A DNA stretch of 64,000 bases from Tetragonia tetragonoides. Lineage: Eukaryota; Streptophyta; Magnoliopsida; Caryophyllales; Aizoaceae. The stretch lies in the NCBI GenBank assembly GCA_038025085.1, contig CM076143.1, positions 12,881,501 to 12,945,500 of the forward strand, given 5' to 3'. Below the pieces are notes generated by a model, which was not told the DNA's origin, did not search any database, and worked only from the letters and a program-made list of their open reading frames with translations. A program made the position numbers and the translations under genes. Positions within the stretch are counted from its first letter, which is position 1, and each line of letters begins with the position of its first letter. Below are positions 1-11,806 of the stretch, one piece after another.

Positions 1-549
1 CGGCCAACAACTATCCTCAAGGTAACACAGAACTGGTTTCATAGTGAACAAGGAAGCATGGAAACGGGAACGCGGACACGGGAAACACAGACACCGGAAA
101 CTGGAAACGCAGGCTGAGTGCCTCGTCCATGCTTCCTTGAATTAGTGAATACTGATCCCAAGCTAGCATACCCACCTCAACATTAGAGATTTTCAATCCA
201 GCATATGAATACTGTCTAAAATCCCTGTCTAAAATCCTATTAGTATTTGTGTTTTTATTTGGGTTGAATTATCAGAAACTAAAATCAAAGTAATTAATTT
301 AGAGATGCAAAACCGATAAACCCTAATTCGTAACTCCCAAAATTTCAAAAAATTACATCAGAATCATTATGCATTTTGAAATTTGACAGAAGCCGTTGCT
401 AATCAGAATCTACATGCTATGCTGTTTCTATGTTTTCAGCTCTTCCCTCTCTTTTCAAGATACAACAGCTATAGTCTTGTAATTAGTGGTGAATCAATAA
501 ATCTTTACTGAAACTTTACATTAACTTGGAGGAAGAAAATGCTAGTTAC
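1..549 (-). other. Probable intron of a minus-strand gene leaving the window on the left
   Basis: No reading frame worth calling. A good splice donor on the minus strand (AAG|GTAACT) lies at 550/549, so this stretch reads most naturally as the first intron of a gene whose coding exons lie left of the window. A possible acceptor (TTGAG followed by GATAGTTG) sits near positions 16-24. This is inference from splice-like signals only. Confidence 0.25.
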
Positions 550-647
550 CTTGCTGAAACTTGAGAAGAGAAAAACTGAGAAAAAGAGACGTTTTTTAAG
601 CTCCCATGGCGGTGATTTTCAATCTGCTCTATTGCTTCAGATTAAGT

Positions 648-681
<34 letters not shown>

Positions 682-720
682 TGTGTGTGTGTGTGTCTAG
701 GGCTGAAGTAAAAGCCCCTT
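550..720 (-). other. Candidate non-coding first exon (5' leader) with CT/AC microsatellite
   Basis: Read on the minus strand, this block is pyrimidine rich (CT then AC repeats) and ends in a consensus splice donor at 550/549. It contains a tiny upstream frame (Met-Gly-Ala-stop near 607). Long CT-rich leaders followed by an intron in the 5' UTR are common in plant genes. No coding exon is visible, so the gene cannot be named. Confidence 0.3.
648..697. repeat. Compound (GA)n(GT)n microsatellite
   Basis: Nearly pure GA dinucleotides followed by about eight GT dinucleotides. It lies inside the candidate 5' leader of the minus-strand gene. Confidence 0.95.
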
Positions 721-800
721 GAGCTTAAACGGCTTGGGCTTAACAAACAAAGGCTTATGGGCTAATTGGCCGTATTGGAGAAGATACTCCGTATATCGCT
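721..800 (-). promoter_or_regulatory. Candidate promoter with Site II-like boxes
   Basis: Two TGGGCT boxes (735-740 and about 759-764) plus a nearby GGCC lie just upstream (minus-strand sense) of the CT-rich leader. Paired TGGGCY boxes are the Site II elements of plant housekeeping promoters. The function is inferred from motif and position only. Confidence 0.3.
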
Positions 801-823
801 GTATCCTTCACTTAGCAGCTAGT

Positions 824-1301
824 CTTGTGTGGACCTCGGCTTTATTTGATTTACTTGGATAAAACTGATCTGAACTTAACTGAACTAAAATAACTGAACT
901 AAACTGAATTAATTTTCTAAACTTAACCGTTAACCATTTAAAATTCATCCAAACATATTGGACTTATTTGAAAGTATACTTTGAGCTCTTTTCGATGACA
1001 TAATTGTCATCATGAAAATATTTCGGAATAAAAAGTTATATGAGTTATAAAGTTACACCTGAACTTAACTGAACTGGACTGATCTGAACTGAATTTAAGT
1101 AAAATTAAGGTAAATCAAACAAAGCCTTAGTCCACCGAGGTCCAAGTATATTTTAGGGGTGGCTCCAGGTAAAGTAGGGGGTGGCTGCAGGTGAATTATG
1201 TGGCTCCCCTATTAGAGGGGTGACGCCAAGGGGGTGGCTCCAGGTAAAGTATGGAGTGACATTTAGTCCATTAATCCACCAATGGACTAAGTCCACACAA
1301 G
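824..1301. mobile_element. MITE-like element rich in degenerate TGAACTGAACT repeats
   Basis: The outer ends carry the inverted pair CTTGTGTGGAC (824-834) and GTCCACACAAG (1291-1301). A second inverted pair lies inside: TGGACCTCGG and GGCTTTATTTGATTTAC on the left match, inverted, GTAAATCAAACAAAGCC and CCGAGGTCCA at about 1110-1143. The centre is degenerate ACTGAACT repeats. The right arm has a 21-bp direct repeat (1156-1176 and 1231-1251). There is no coding capacity and I found no clear target-site duplication. Partial relatives occur at 15755-15872 and 42355-42571. Confidence 0.55.
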
Positions 1302-1342
1302 TTTTTATTTTCACTTAGACATAACAAAGGGGCGTCTTCGGT

Positions 1343-1405
1343 TCGGGTCATTATCAGGTCAAGTCGGATCATTACCAGATTGGGTCGGATTATTATCAGG
1401 TTAAG
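1343..1405. repeat. Three tandem copies of a 21-bp unit
   Basis: Units begin TCGG(G/A)T(C/T)ATTA at 1343, 1364 and 1385 and differ at a few positions each. No function is apparent. Confidence 0.85.
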
Positions 1406-1886
1406 TCTGCTTTGGAGATAGTCAATAGGTTGTCTTTGCGTTAATTTTTTCTTTTTTTTGGGATTTGTATTAATATTTATTTTTTATTTAGGATTTGCGG
1501 TTCTCTTAATCTTGTGTCCGTGCTGTTTTTTTTTCTTTTTTTTTTTTTCAATTAACCATTTTTTTTCGAAATAAAAATGATTTTTTTCGCATGTAACTTG
1601 AGCATGGAAACCACATTCACTTCTACTTGTGACCTTGAAATCGAGAAGGTATTGTAAAGAACTGATGATGAAGGTTTTGTAATCCAAATTTTGTCTGCAA
1701 CTTATGTCCAGAAGAATAGCTGATTTAACTTAATGTAAATATCATCCTATTCTTACATTTTTAACATGTCTACTTAATCAACTAATTAATTACATTTTCT
1801 TAAAACAAACAAATTTAACTAATTGTATCTAACTAATAAATCTGAAACTAGTAAATAAAATCTAGTAATAATAATCTAAACAATTT

Positions 1887-2170
1887 GTTTACTTGTTTGC
1901 AATCAAATGCAATGCAATGTAATTATTTTATAGAGTAAATGTGGGCTGAGAAGGAAATGAGTGGGAGGAGAGGGATGAAAAAAGTGAGGTTGATTGCATG
2001 ATTCAATGTAATCACAATTGCTCAATTTTTTCTATGTAATGATGATTACTTTGGATGATGTAATCAATCTCACATTTTTCATATCCTCTCTCCCCATCCT
2101 TCCCTTTTCACCTCACATCTACCCTTTAAAATGATTACATTGCATTACATTTGATTGAAAGCAAGTAAAC
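1887..2170. mobile_element. 284-bp MITE with long terminal inverted repeats (copy 1)
   Basis: The left arm starts GTTTACTTGTTTGCAATCAA and the right arm ends with its imperfect reverse complement (about 45 bp, ...GCAAGTAAAC). The middle is AT-rich and non-coding. A second member of the same family lies at 53894-54135, which supports a mobile origin. The superfamily is not assigned because the target-site duplication is unclear. Confidence 0.75.
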
Positions 2171-2521
2171 GCCTCCTAAATATTGCAAAGACCATAAACT
2201 CTATATAAATTATCAATTCATAAGAATGGTTAACCTACATGCAGTCAACTCCTAGAATACTCACTGGATTATTATTGTTGATCGTTTTGATAGCTATTGA
2301 AGTCGATATGTTAATAATCACATAAATTGTAATTTAATGAGTGGAGTATTATATTAGTACGTTGGTTAAACTTCTTGCATTTTTATTAAGCATCTATCAA
2401 CATCTCATTTTATGGGAATCGAATGTTCGTGTTCAGTTTGCATGTTTCTTTGTTGGTGTCTATTAATTGGATGTATTTATCATAGGATATATCTAACTAA
2501 TACTCTCTCCATACAAAATTA

Positions 2522-2560
2522 CTAGGTGGATGTCCGTGCGTTGCACGAACTGTTGTTATA
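2522..2560 (-). mobile_element. Helitron 3' terminus (hairpin + CTAG)
   Basis: On the minus strand a GC-rich hairpin (CGTGCAACGCACG) is followed after about nine bases by CTAG and then T. This is the classic Helitron 3' end inserted between A and T. The body would extend to higher coordinates. Its 5' TC end was not found. Confidence 0.6.
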
Positions 2561-2731
2561 TAATAAAAGTAATATAACGTGATTATTAATTTTATCCAAA
2601 AATCAAAGTGTAATTGTCACTATTGAAAAAGTATATTAGTAATATTGATAAATATTAATATAATCCATTTAATATCATGAATGTCATATAATAAGATTAC
2701 TATAACTTTACAGGGGGCATCTTATATAATT

Positions 2732-3169
2732 TAGGCCCTGTTTAGCAATTGGCTGGTGACATTAGTTGTTGGCTGATGGCTGATGCTTGGTGGTCGATGG
2801 CTGGTATTGTTAGCTGATTTGAACGGCTGGTAACATTGGATGTTTGGAAAGAGATGTTTGGTAACATTGGCTGATATTATTAGCTGGTTATATTTAAAAT
2901 GACCTATAAGGACATTCATATGATTGAGGAATTTGATGGCATAGAAGTAAATAATTGCAAGTCTTGGACTATTATGTCATTGGACTACATTAATGCCACC
3001 AGCCAATACTCATAAGTCAATCTCCTTGGCTTTTCAAAAGTTGGCTTGTGGGAATCCAAAAGTCAATCTCACAAGCTAACATCCAAACACCAAAATTGGA
3101 TGGTGGACTGGTCAAACATCCAATTTTGTCAAAAGTCACCCCACAAGCTAACATCCAGACACCCCCTTA
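2732..3169. mobile_element. hAT-like non-autonomous element (full copy)
   Basis: The left end TAGGCCCTGTTTAGCAATTG resembles the inverted right end TAAGGGGGTGTCTGGATG, a hAT-style terminus. The interior has repeated GGCTGATGGCTG-like words, and ACAAGCTAACATCCA occurs twice on the right. No clean 8-bp target duplication is visible. The left half (2732-2950) is matched in inverted orientation at 60777-61001. Confidence 0.55.
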
Positions 3170-3650
3170 AACTCTTGTCACCAACTTCAAATAATTTTTA
3201 GTTAACTCACCCCATATGTTACATGCTCCATATTAGAGATATGGAATATCTACATGGAATATTAGAGATACTAAGAGGTTACCCGTGCTACGCAAGGACT
3301 ATCCTTTAATTACTATTTTTTTAATATGCTTAGATAATTTTTTTTAATAATACAAAAAAAAAAAAATTGAATGAAAATGGTGATGATCCAAATATTATAC
3401 ATGTCCTAAGTAATTGACTTATCTCCAAAAATATCTATCACTTACCTGTCAAAATAATAAAATAAAAATATCTATTACTGATCACCTAACCCGCCATTGT
3501 ACCTCAAATATATAAATTTTTTGGTGCAAAATATATAACTTAACAAACTGTCACTCTACATGTGACATTGCTTGTCACTTTATTTCGTTGGTCTTATCCT
3601 TGAAAATTTTAGTCTCATGTGAAACTGGTGATTATACCCTCAACCAGTTT
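3170..3650. other. Intergenic repeat debris
   Basis: No coding signal. 3235-3272 repeats the sequence found at 11548-11590 (TATTAGAGATATGGAATAT, present twice at each site). A degenerate Helitron-like hairpin (CCTTGCGTAGCACGG, minus strand) lies at about 3277-3303. Confidence 0.5.
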
Positions 3651-6600
3651 GATCCGATCTGATTGTTCCTTAATGTGTGTTGCACCTGAGCGATTGTCTA
3701 GACGCGAGCCATCAAAGTTGAGTTTTGCAAAATGGATCGGAGGTGGTTCCCATAAAATTTGGATTGTCGAAGGGTGGCAAGGGAAATTAGAACTGTAAGG
3801 ATCAGAGGTAGTATAAGTTTGATACTCTGAATCAAGACGATCCCTAATTTTCCATTCAGCGTAAAGTGATTTGGCCTTTATGACAATCTACATGATATTT
3901 GGCTGTATGTTTTGGAATATCAATTCATTCCGTGCTTTCCAAATATACCAAATTAGATATATACTTTTGTTTAATTCATCGAACATATGTTTGGCGCGAA
4001 GTTCATTCCACCATTCAAAAATGTGGAGTGTGTGATCTTTATGAGGGATCCAACCGCTATTACTAGCTTTGCCAGATTTGTTGTAAGACAGTGTAGGAAG
4101 ATAGGAGATGAAAAAATCCTCTGGTTCCTGGCTGCACAGGGGACATATATTATCTAAATTAAGGCCTTTTTTGGCTAGTGTATCATGCGTAGGTAATCCA
4201 TCATGAAATAGCTACCACAGAAAAATTTGTAATTTAGGTGCAATATCAAGTTTCCAGATCCATTTATGGGGCCATGATTTACAGTCGTGTTTATTGAGAC
4301 CATGACATAACCAAGTGGCAGTTTTGACACTGAAATTGCCCGTAGAGTCAGGGCCCCAACAATAGTGATCCGATGCGTCACTCGAGGGAATCAGAATGCC
4401 TTTAATAGTATTAACTATAGATGTGGGGACGATTTGTGCTAATTTGTACAAGTCCCAACGTTTATTAGTTGTTATGAAATCACTGACTTTACTATCAACA
4501 TGGGGAATGTCCTGTACATTTAGTCCCAAATGGTTAATTAGGTTCGTATCAAGAACCCAATTGTCTTTCTAAAAATAAATATTTTCGACCATTACCAAGT
4601 ATCCATCGAATACCTTGTTGTAAAACATTTCGTTGTTTCAAAATATGTCTCCAAATCCAAGAGTCATTGTTTTTTGCCTTGACAGAGAAAAAATCCATGT
4701 TTCCGCAAATACTTGTGTCGAATAAGAGAAACCCAGATGTTGTTGTGCTCTGTTAATATTTTCCATCCTAATTTGGCCAAGAATGCCTTGTTGACAGCTT
4801 CTGTTTTTTCGAAGTCCTAACCCCCCTGCAAATTTTGGTTGACAGATTTTATCCTATGCTATCATGGGAATACCATTATTAGCTGAGTTTTGCCAGAAAA
4901 TTTTTCGATGCATAGCGTCTAAAGTATTGGCTGTATGAGTTGGAATTTTAAAACTTTGCATTACATGCGAAGGAAGGGCCTCCAAATTTGCCTGAATGAG
5001 GATGGTTTTTCCTGCTTTGGATAGATTGGAAGCTTTCCAAGGTTCAAGTTTGGCTTGAGTGTTTTCCACAATGTTCTGAAATGTGACATGATTGACTCTC
5101 TGTTCGGAAAAGATGCATCCTAGATACTTAGCTTGCCCAAACTTGATTTGTGAGGTATGTCAAAGTAAGCATTAACAACTTGTTTTTGATGGCTAGTAGT
5201 GTTTCGTGAAAAAATTAGCGCCGATTTGTGGAAATTAATAAGTTGACCAGATTGTGCAGAAAAATGGTCTAAAATTTCTTTTAATTTAGAGGATGCTTGT
5301 CTGGTAGTCTTACAAAAAAGGAGGCTATCATCAGCAAAGAGGAGGCATGGAAATTTTTGTCCTCCCGGACTAATTGTAATGCCAATTCCATGTTTGTCGT
5401 GAGTAGCTTTTATAAGTAGTTGAGTTAATACTTCCATATAAAGAATGAACAAGTACGGAGATAAGGGGTCGCCTTGGCGAAGTCCTCTAGATGGATTAAT
5501 AAAAACCAGAAGGAGAGTCGTTTATAAGGAGCGAATAGCTAACTGTGGTAACACATTGATATATCCAATTTATCCATTTATCATTAAACCCTATTTGTTT
5601 TAGGGTTGTGAATAGAAAATCCAATTCAATACGATCATAGGCTTTTTCCATATCAAGTTTCATAGCTAACCATCCGACCTTGGTTTTGATTTTACGGAAG
5701 AAATGCATAATTTCTTGGCTTATTAAAATGTTATCATGAATAGATCTTTGTGGGACAAAGGCTCCTTGAAATGGGCTAATTAAGTTTGGTAACAGAGGCC
5801 GAAGGCGATTAACTAAAATTTTTGCGATGATTTTGTAAATCGAATTGCATAAACTAATTGGGCGGTATTGTTTCGAACTAGTGGGACTGTCAGTTTTGGG
5901 AATAAATGTGATGAACGTATGATTAATTTCTTTTAACAATTTGCCTTGGTGGAAAAACGATTGAATTGCTTTAATTATGTTAAGCCCAACAATATTCCAG
6001 TGGTCTTGGTAGAAGGAGGCACCAAAACCATCAGGCCCTGGTGATTTTAGGGGATTCATTTCAAAAACCGCCTGTGTAATTTCTTCTGGTGAAACAGGAG
6101 AAGTTAATATATCATTATCATTATCTGAAATATGCTTTTGTAAATCAGAGAGATCTAAGGGTGTAATTCCATTATGCGAGGAGGTAAAACGTTGTTGGTA
6201 TTCAGTAATGAAACAATTATTAATCATACTTTTATCCTCAATCCAAGTACCACTTGGATCCTGAATTCGGAAAATAATGTTTTTCTTACGCTTAGCGCGA
6301 TGTCGAAAATGAAAATATCGTGAGTTACGATCTCCCTGTGTCAACCATTTTTTCCGTGCATTTTTGCCCCAACAATTTTGGCCAAATAAATGAAGTTTTT
6401 CACGTTGGTTAAGTAGTCGGTATTGAATTTCTAAGAGTCGCTTGTTGTCTGGAGTCTGAAATAATTGATTCGGAATAGATTGGAGTTTCTCAAGATTCTG
6501 GTCAAGTTTAAATTGATTATTTCCAAAGGATTTTTGACACCAAGTCTTTAGTTCAAGCTTAATGGATTTTAATTTTCTAGTGATTCTAAAGAGTCTTGAT

Positions 6601-7406
6601 CCTTGGACATAAGTATTCCAGTGTTTTTTAATAATCTTAGTAGTATCTGAATGACTATTCCATATTTTATTGTATCGAAAAGATCTTTTGCGTATTGGTT
6701 GGTGCGATAGTGTATCTAATAGGATTGGTGCGTGATCTGAACAAGAAAAATGTCCGTTAAGAAGAGTTGCAGTTGGGTTAAGACTTAGCCAAGATTGTTG
6801 ACATAATACTCTATCAAGTCGTTCATAAATCCATGTTTGTCGATAAGTCCCTCTCCACATAAATATTGGTCCTATATGAGGAACGTGAATAAGATTGTGT
6901 TGTGAGCAGAAGTTTGTTAGACGGGTAGTTCTTTGGATAGAGGTTGGGGTACCTCCCAGTTTTTCATTGAGTTGGTAAAGTTCATTAAAATCTCCTATAA
7001 TACACGTAGGGAGCAGTGAGTCTATTAGAATGTTATCTAAATATTGCCAGTATGCATTCTTATCTATATCTTGCGCTGGGGCATATGTGCCGATAATACA
7101 TTGATGTGTATTATTTTCTTTATTCAGTATTCTAATCGTACAATACGGTCATTGGTTGTTATATTTGTGACTTGGATATTATTCTCGCTCCATCCAACCC
7201 AAATGCCTCCAGCATGATTGACTGGATCAATAAATATTTTTTTCTCAAAAGGAAATCGTCGTAGCAATTGTTTACTGGTACTGTGAGAGACTAATGTTTC
7301 TAATAAAATGACAATATCTAGAGAGTGTTTGCGAGTAAGAAAATGCAGTTCTGTAAGTGCTTGGGGTTTTTTCATCCCACGTATATTCCATGCAAGTATT
7401 TTCATA
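3650..7406 (-). pseudogene. L1-type LINE ORF2 (endonuclease/reverse transcriptase), inactivated
   Basis: The frame opens at 7406 with MKILAWNIRGM, the start of an endonuclease/exonuclease/phosphatase domain; IIGDFN and SDHAPILL follow in later pieces. The long open piece 5496-6860 carries the N-terminal reverse-transcriptase blocks (PGPDGF, YRPISLCN, KLDMEKAYDRI). 5120-5452 carries the catalytic FADD motif. 4200-4530 is zf-RVT-like and the end (about 3650-3760) starts an RNase H domain (LNFDGS), which is cut off. Frameshifts occur near 7124 and 5490 and stops elsewhere, and no poly(A) tail is present. Known LINE roles are nicking target DNA and reverse-transcribing its own RNA; this copy cannot do so. 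Confidence 0.88.
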
Positions 7407-7469
7407 ATAATAATATCTAGAAAAAGAAAGTTGTCTGAAATAAGCCATGTCGAAGATCTAGCCATATTT

Positions 7470-8121
7470 CCGAGAAAATATGGATATGTTCCACCAAAGG
7501 TCGAGGAGCTAGAGCTCCGGTCCAGACAAAAATATTGTTCATAAAATACATAGACATGAAGGTAGTACCATGAATATTATACTGTACCTCCTTAATTGTA
7601 TCGAACAGGATACAATTGAAGTATGTTGAGCTGCAAATAGCCAGAGCCTTAAGGAAATCTTGCTTTTCTGAATGGAGCATGAAGTATAGATAAGCTGCAC
7701 GAAATGTTCTTTGATGTCCAAGTAAAATTGTAGATATTTTTCAGAACGAAGCTCAGAATAAGTAAAACCCAACACACTTGGACATATATTTTTATAGATG
7801 TGAACAGAGAAACAGATACACGTAGAGCCTTTAAAAAGGCCAGATAAAAACTGATTATGCATCTTAGGCTTCTGTACACAACAAGCGAACTTCCTAGAGG
7901 TATAACTACATCCTGCATTATTTATATAGTACAAGACGATTTGCATAACATAATAAAGACACATAACTAAACTTAGAAGCTTCATCCTCTCACAAACATA
8001 ACTATCCTTGATTTCTATTAGACTGGAAGACGCTGGGACGGGGAAGCTGGGTACATTCAGTGATGCTTTCCAGCATAGTAAACAGCAAAGAGGCCGAGCA
8101 TGGCCAGAACAAACATTGTTC
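7470..8121 (-). other. Candidate host-gene last exon and 3' UTR lying between LINE blocks
   Basis: On the minus strand a strong polypyrimidine tract and acceptor (TCTCCCTTACAG|GAAC) end at 8122/8121. The following frame from 8116 to 8057 encodes a short hydrophobic tail (MFVLAMLGLFAVYYAGKHH, then stop), like the C-terminal membrane helix of a small protein. The downstream sequence to about 7500 is AT-rich, non-LINE and UTR-like. I do not recognise the protein. It could instead be LINE inter-ORF sequence, but another LINE in this window has no such spacer. Confidence 0.4.
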
Positions 8122-8229
8122 CTGTAAGGGAGAAACAGAAACAGACAACAACAAACATAAGCTTGACGTGAGCAAATATGAGAAAGGAACAAGTGAACCA
8201 GTTGCTGCATATGTAAAAAAGAGTACTTG

Positions 8230-9798
8230 AAACAACCGATAATCATCATTTAGGTGGTTTAGAGGAGGCGGATTCCAAGGGCTCAGCAAGCTTGCGACGT
8301 TTTGCTGAATCAGTAGATTCAGACATGCAATCGAAATCGTCCGCGTCGAGAAAGTCATCACCCAGGTCATCATCAAGGGTATTGAGATTCTCAATACACC
8401 AAAGTTGGAAGTCCTCGTTCCCATCTCCAATATGCTCTTCAGAGGATGAAATAGGAGAAATAGGTCGGAGAGCAACTATACTGCCATCACGAGGGGGATC
8501 AGCAACGTTGGTCTGCTGAGATATAGCAAGGTTATGCTCAGGAGGCGGGTTCATGAGAGGTTCAAATCTATTGGAAAACTGTTGGATGACAAGCGGAGGG
8601 ATTTGCTCATGAGTAGGGGTAGGGGTCTGGCGGGTCGGTTTGACCTCAGAGGGTGATCCAGCAGGAGAGTCTGCTGGTCCCTTGTTCCTAGCTTGAGTCG
8701 TGTTGCGGGATTTTCTTTTTGGACGAACTTTAACCCATTTAGTACTTAAAGAAGGTTGCTCATTTTCAGAGGGGTTTGCAGCCTGTGTAGGTGTACAGTG
8801 GCCATGCTCATTAAAAGGCATGCTTTGACCAAATCGCTGGACAATAACTTCAAAAGCAGTAGGCTTAGGTTTACTAGGGCACTCATCAAGTCGGTGCTCA
8901 GTGTCGCCACACAGAGCACAAATTTCATGGAGTCCCTCATATTCTAAACAGAATTCTCGTTTAAAACCATGGTATTCAACCAGAATGGCCCCCGGGAGAG
9001 GTTTGGTGATATCTATATTAACACAAATTCTAACAAATTCAGTCCGGGACCTGAGAAGGGTGTAAACGTCTAGTCGTATGACAGGTCCAAGGGAAAAAAA
9101 GAGGGTGGCCAGCCAATCTTGTTCCCAAAAAACCTAAGGAAGAAATTGAATTTTGATCCATGGTCAACCCTAGTGATCTCCGTATCAAATGGAGCAAAAA
9201 AAGGGTCAAAAGGGAGAAGGACAAAGTTTAGGCCTTGAACAAACCAAGGCCTATTATTCCAAACATAATGACAATCCTCAACATTTGCTAGTTTAATTAA
9301 TATCCATTTATTGCCCATAAGGTGAAACGAGACATCACCTTTTAGGTGAGTCCAATCTTTTTTAAGCTTTTTAGAAATAGAAGTTAGAGATATTTCATCC
9401 CCCCATATCTTACTTATGAGGCATATCGCTTTGAACTCAGTCATTAGAGCTTGAAGTGGGTGAGCTGAAGTTGTGGACTCTTTATCAGCATTCCCTTCTA
9501 TGGGATTAACAACATGAAGGTTGTTGAGAGCACTGTTATTGCCATGTCCAAGGCTGCCACTGGGATTAGCAGCTTCATGGTGACTTCCCATTCCAAAGCG
9601 GACGGTGTCAGAGAAAGTTGAGTGGGCGGGGCTGTTGGTGATATCTGAGTGACCTCCAGTTCGATTATGGCATCTATATTCAGAGTGGATGGCTGAAGGT
9701 TGGGCATTATCAACACTATTGGTATCTGAATTGGCTGGGTTATTAAGGGCATTTTCAGCAAGGTTAGGAGCTTTAGGAGCAGTGGCATTAGACGACAT
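8230..9798 (-). pseudogene. L1-type LINE ORF1 (DUF4283 / zinc-knuckle RNA-binding protein), inactivated
   Basis: ATG at 9798 opens a Ser/Asn-rich N-terminus followed by a DUF4283 region (FHLMGNKWILIKL, WNNRPWFVQG). The frame stops at 9070, and the continuation in a shifted frame gives a CCHC-type knuckle (CALCGDTEHRLDEC, about 8890-8930) and a basic tail ending in SKPPK at 8246. The stop TGA overlaps an ATG (ATGA) that would begin ORF2 (MMIIG...), but LINE similarity ends within a few codons. ORF1 proteins of this class bind LINE RNA. The lesions make it a pseudogene. It appears to sit in an intron of the candidate host gene. Confidence 0.82.
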
Positions 9799-10390
9799 AA
9801 TCAAAGGATGAAGACAACTGAAGCTAGCAAGAACTTTGATATGTAATGTTGTTGAATGGTTTATCATGAGCACAAAAACTCTATATAAATAGCAGGCCAC
9901 AACAACCTCAGTAGAACAAAACAACCAGCAAGAACAATAATCTATATACAACGTGTCAAAAGATTTCCTAATATAGTCCTCTGACAAGAATAAAAGCATG
10001 CAGAAATAGAACCCAGATGGTGTGAGAGCATGGTGAATCTTATGTGTCCTAACATTTCTGAAAAAGTCAGATAATATAATATCATTTAGCATGAATAAAT
10101 TCGTATCTACTGAGTATTGAGGATCAAGAAGAGTGCAAAATAAAGATAAATAAATCAAATCTTGACACGGGCATGAAGCTATGCCAGTTATAGAACGTGT
10201 CCTGTAATTGGCTAAGCTACAGTAATATGTATCTAGGAGCAAAAAGTTGAATTGGTCCGCAAGAAACGTAACCTGTGTGAATATGGCCAAATTCTAATGC
10301 ACAACTAGTGACAGAATAAAACAAGTAGACATCCATAAGATCCAAATCAGGTTGCTAGACATACAAAATTTAAACCAAATTATTGTGTTA
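9799..10390 (-). other. Non-coding: LINE 5' flank or host intron
   Basis: Open frames here are unbroken by chance and have no recognisable domain. AT-rich sequence with intron-like composition lies between the candidate host first exon and LINE ORF1. Confidence 0.3.
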
Positions 10391-11165
10391 AGGAGGATAA
10401 GGAACTTATCTGAGCTGAGGCACAGAGTGGAAAGGTAGTGGCATTTTCGAAAATTGGGGGATCTTGAGGGAGGATTGGAGAAGACGACATAGCCGAGTGA
10501 GCTGATGTTGGTGAGAGGTGAAGAGGACAAATCCTACCGCGCTGCAATCTCTGCCATTCGTTTCTGAATATATTGTGTTTTGTGACCAAAGTTGGTGAAT
10601 AACCACCAACTGTCATATGAATTGAGGAAGCTTTTGGCTCCCTGTCAATTTGCCATAGATGCAATAGCTGCACATTCCACTGATATTTAGGTCATTTGTA
10701 CTGTAATTTCATTGTCATGCATCCCAAGTGACATGTAAACAGCTACAATTTTTGACAACAACTTCGATTGGACAGGAGTACCCCAGTATAAATATGTTTT
10801 GTAGAGAGAGAATGGATACTCAGGACAAACTTGGCAATCTGAATTGCTTCTCGATTATGCAAGGCGAAAATTAACTTTTGGCTGTGAGAATCGGAACAAA
10901 TATAATTATCAAAGAAACTCACTATTTGGTATCTAATTTGCCCAATTTGCTGGCTGTTAGGGTTTGGATTAATTTGGGAATCAAAGAAATTTGGGTAATC
11001 AACAAAGTAAAAATCATGGGAAATTGACGAGCTTATTTGACCAAAGACGATGTTCTGTAGGGTGATTTGGGCTGGACAGTGATGGCGACGGTGATGGCGA
11101 GTTGAGGCCGATGGTCGGTTTCGTATGGTCGGGTGGTTTCGGTGGAGGTAAGAGGGCGTGGGTCT
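10391..11165 (-). other. Candidate 5' exon and leader of a small host gene
   Basis: On the minus strand a GC-richer leader at about 11165-11060 is followed by sequence with leader-like words (AACCCTAACAGCC near 10970). An ATG at about 10495 starts MSSSPILPQDPPIFENATTF, which runs into an intron-like AT-rich region near 10405. The donor is non-canonical or unclear. Together with the tail exon at 8057-8121 this would make a short single-helix membrane protein. The joining is inference and I do not recognise the family. Confidence 0.3.
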
Positions 11166-11491
11166 GTTTTATTTTTTAGTCGCTTTCACTCCAAGTATAG
11201 TTCTCTATCCTCCTTACATGGCCTAATTAGTTAATAACTAAAATGTTAAAATTGTATTACTTTTTTCTTAGGTAAAAGAGAAGTACCAATGTAAATAGGG
11301 GATGAACCAAAATGGGAATTACCAATATAAATATAGGACGGAGAAAGTATTTGATAAGAAATATGAATAGTCCATAGCAATTATTATAGGATATTTTATT
11401 ATTGCAACTCATTACTCTTCATAATAAAAGAACAAAAAAAGAAAAGAATCCAATCAATACGTGACACATGTCACATTACCAGAGATCTTAC

Positions 11492-11494
<3 letters not shown>

Positions 11495-11540
<46 letters not shown>
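11495..11540. repeat. (TA)n microsatellite
   Basis: About 23 pure AT dinucleotides, directly adjacent to a candidate solo LTR. Confidence 0.97.
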
Positions 11541-11543
<3 letters not shown>

Positions 11544-11546
11544 CGG

Positions 11547-11797
11547 TGGAGTATTAGAGATATGGAATATCTAAATGGAATATTAGAGATATGGAATTAA
11601 AATATATGCCATATCGTAATAATATATTTGAGATTATATTTTAGGTGATATAATATATTATAGGTTTAGGAAAGTATAATGTAGTAGAGTTATATCTATC
11701 TTGTACTCTAAGCCTATTGTATCTCTATATATAGGGTCTCCCCTAGTTATCGATACAAGCACCTAAGCCATATTATTATTCTCCTCTCATATTCTGA
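11547..11797 (+). mobile_element. Candidate solo LTR (Ty1-copia-like) remnant
   Basis: The block has LTR-like architecture: an AT-rich U3 part, a TATA box in CTATATATAGGG (about 11720-11732), and a pyrimidine-rich end (TATTATTATTCTCCTCTCAT). Its first words recur at 3235-3272. No target-site duplication or paired LTR was found, so this is tentative. Confidence 0.35.
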
Positions 11798-11806
11798 CAA
11801 TCCAAG

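Noticed and set aside
7539..8249. 236-codon minus-strand frame
   Set aside because: It runs through the splice acceptor, candidate exon and UTR-like sequence in a different frame from the exon; composition is Cys/Leu/Phe-rich as in translated AT-rich non-coding DNA. Only its first few codons resemble a LINE ORF2 start.
10400..10420. U12-type (minor) intron donor in the candidate host gene
   Set aside because: GTTCCTTATCC is only loosely like the U12 donor, and a TCCTTAAC branch-like word lies on the wrong side of the intron; not enough to claim.
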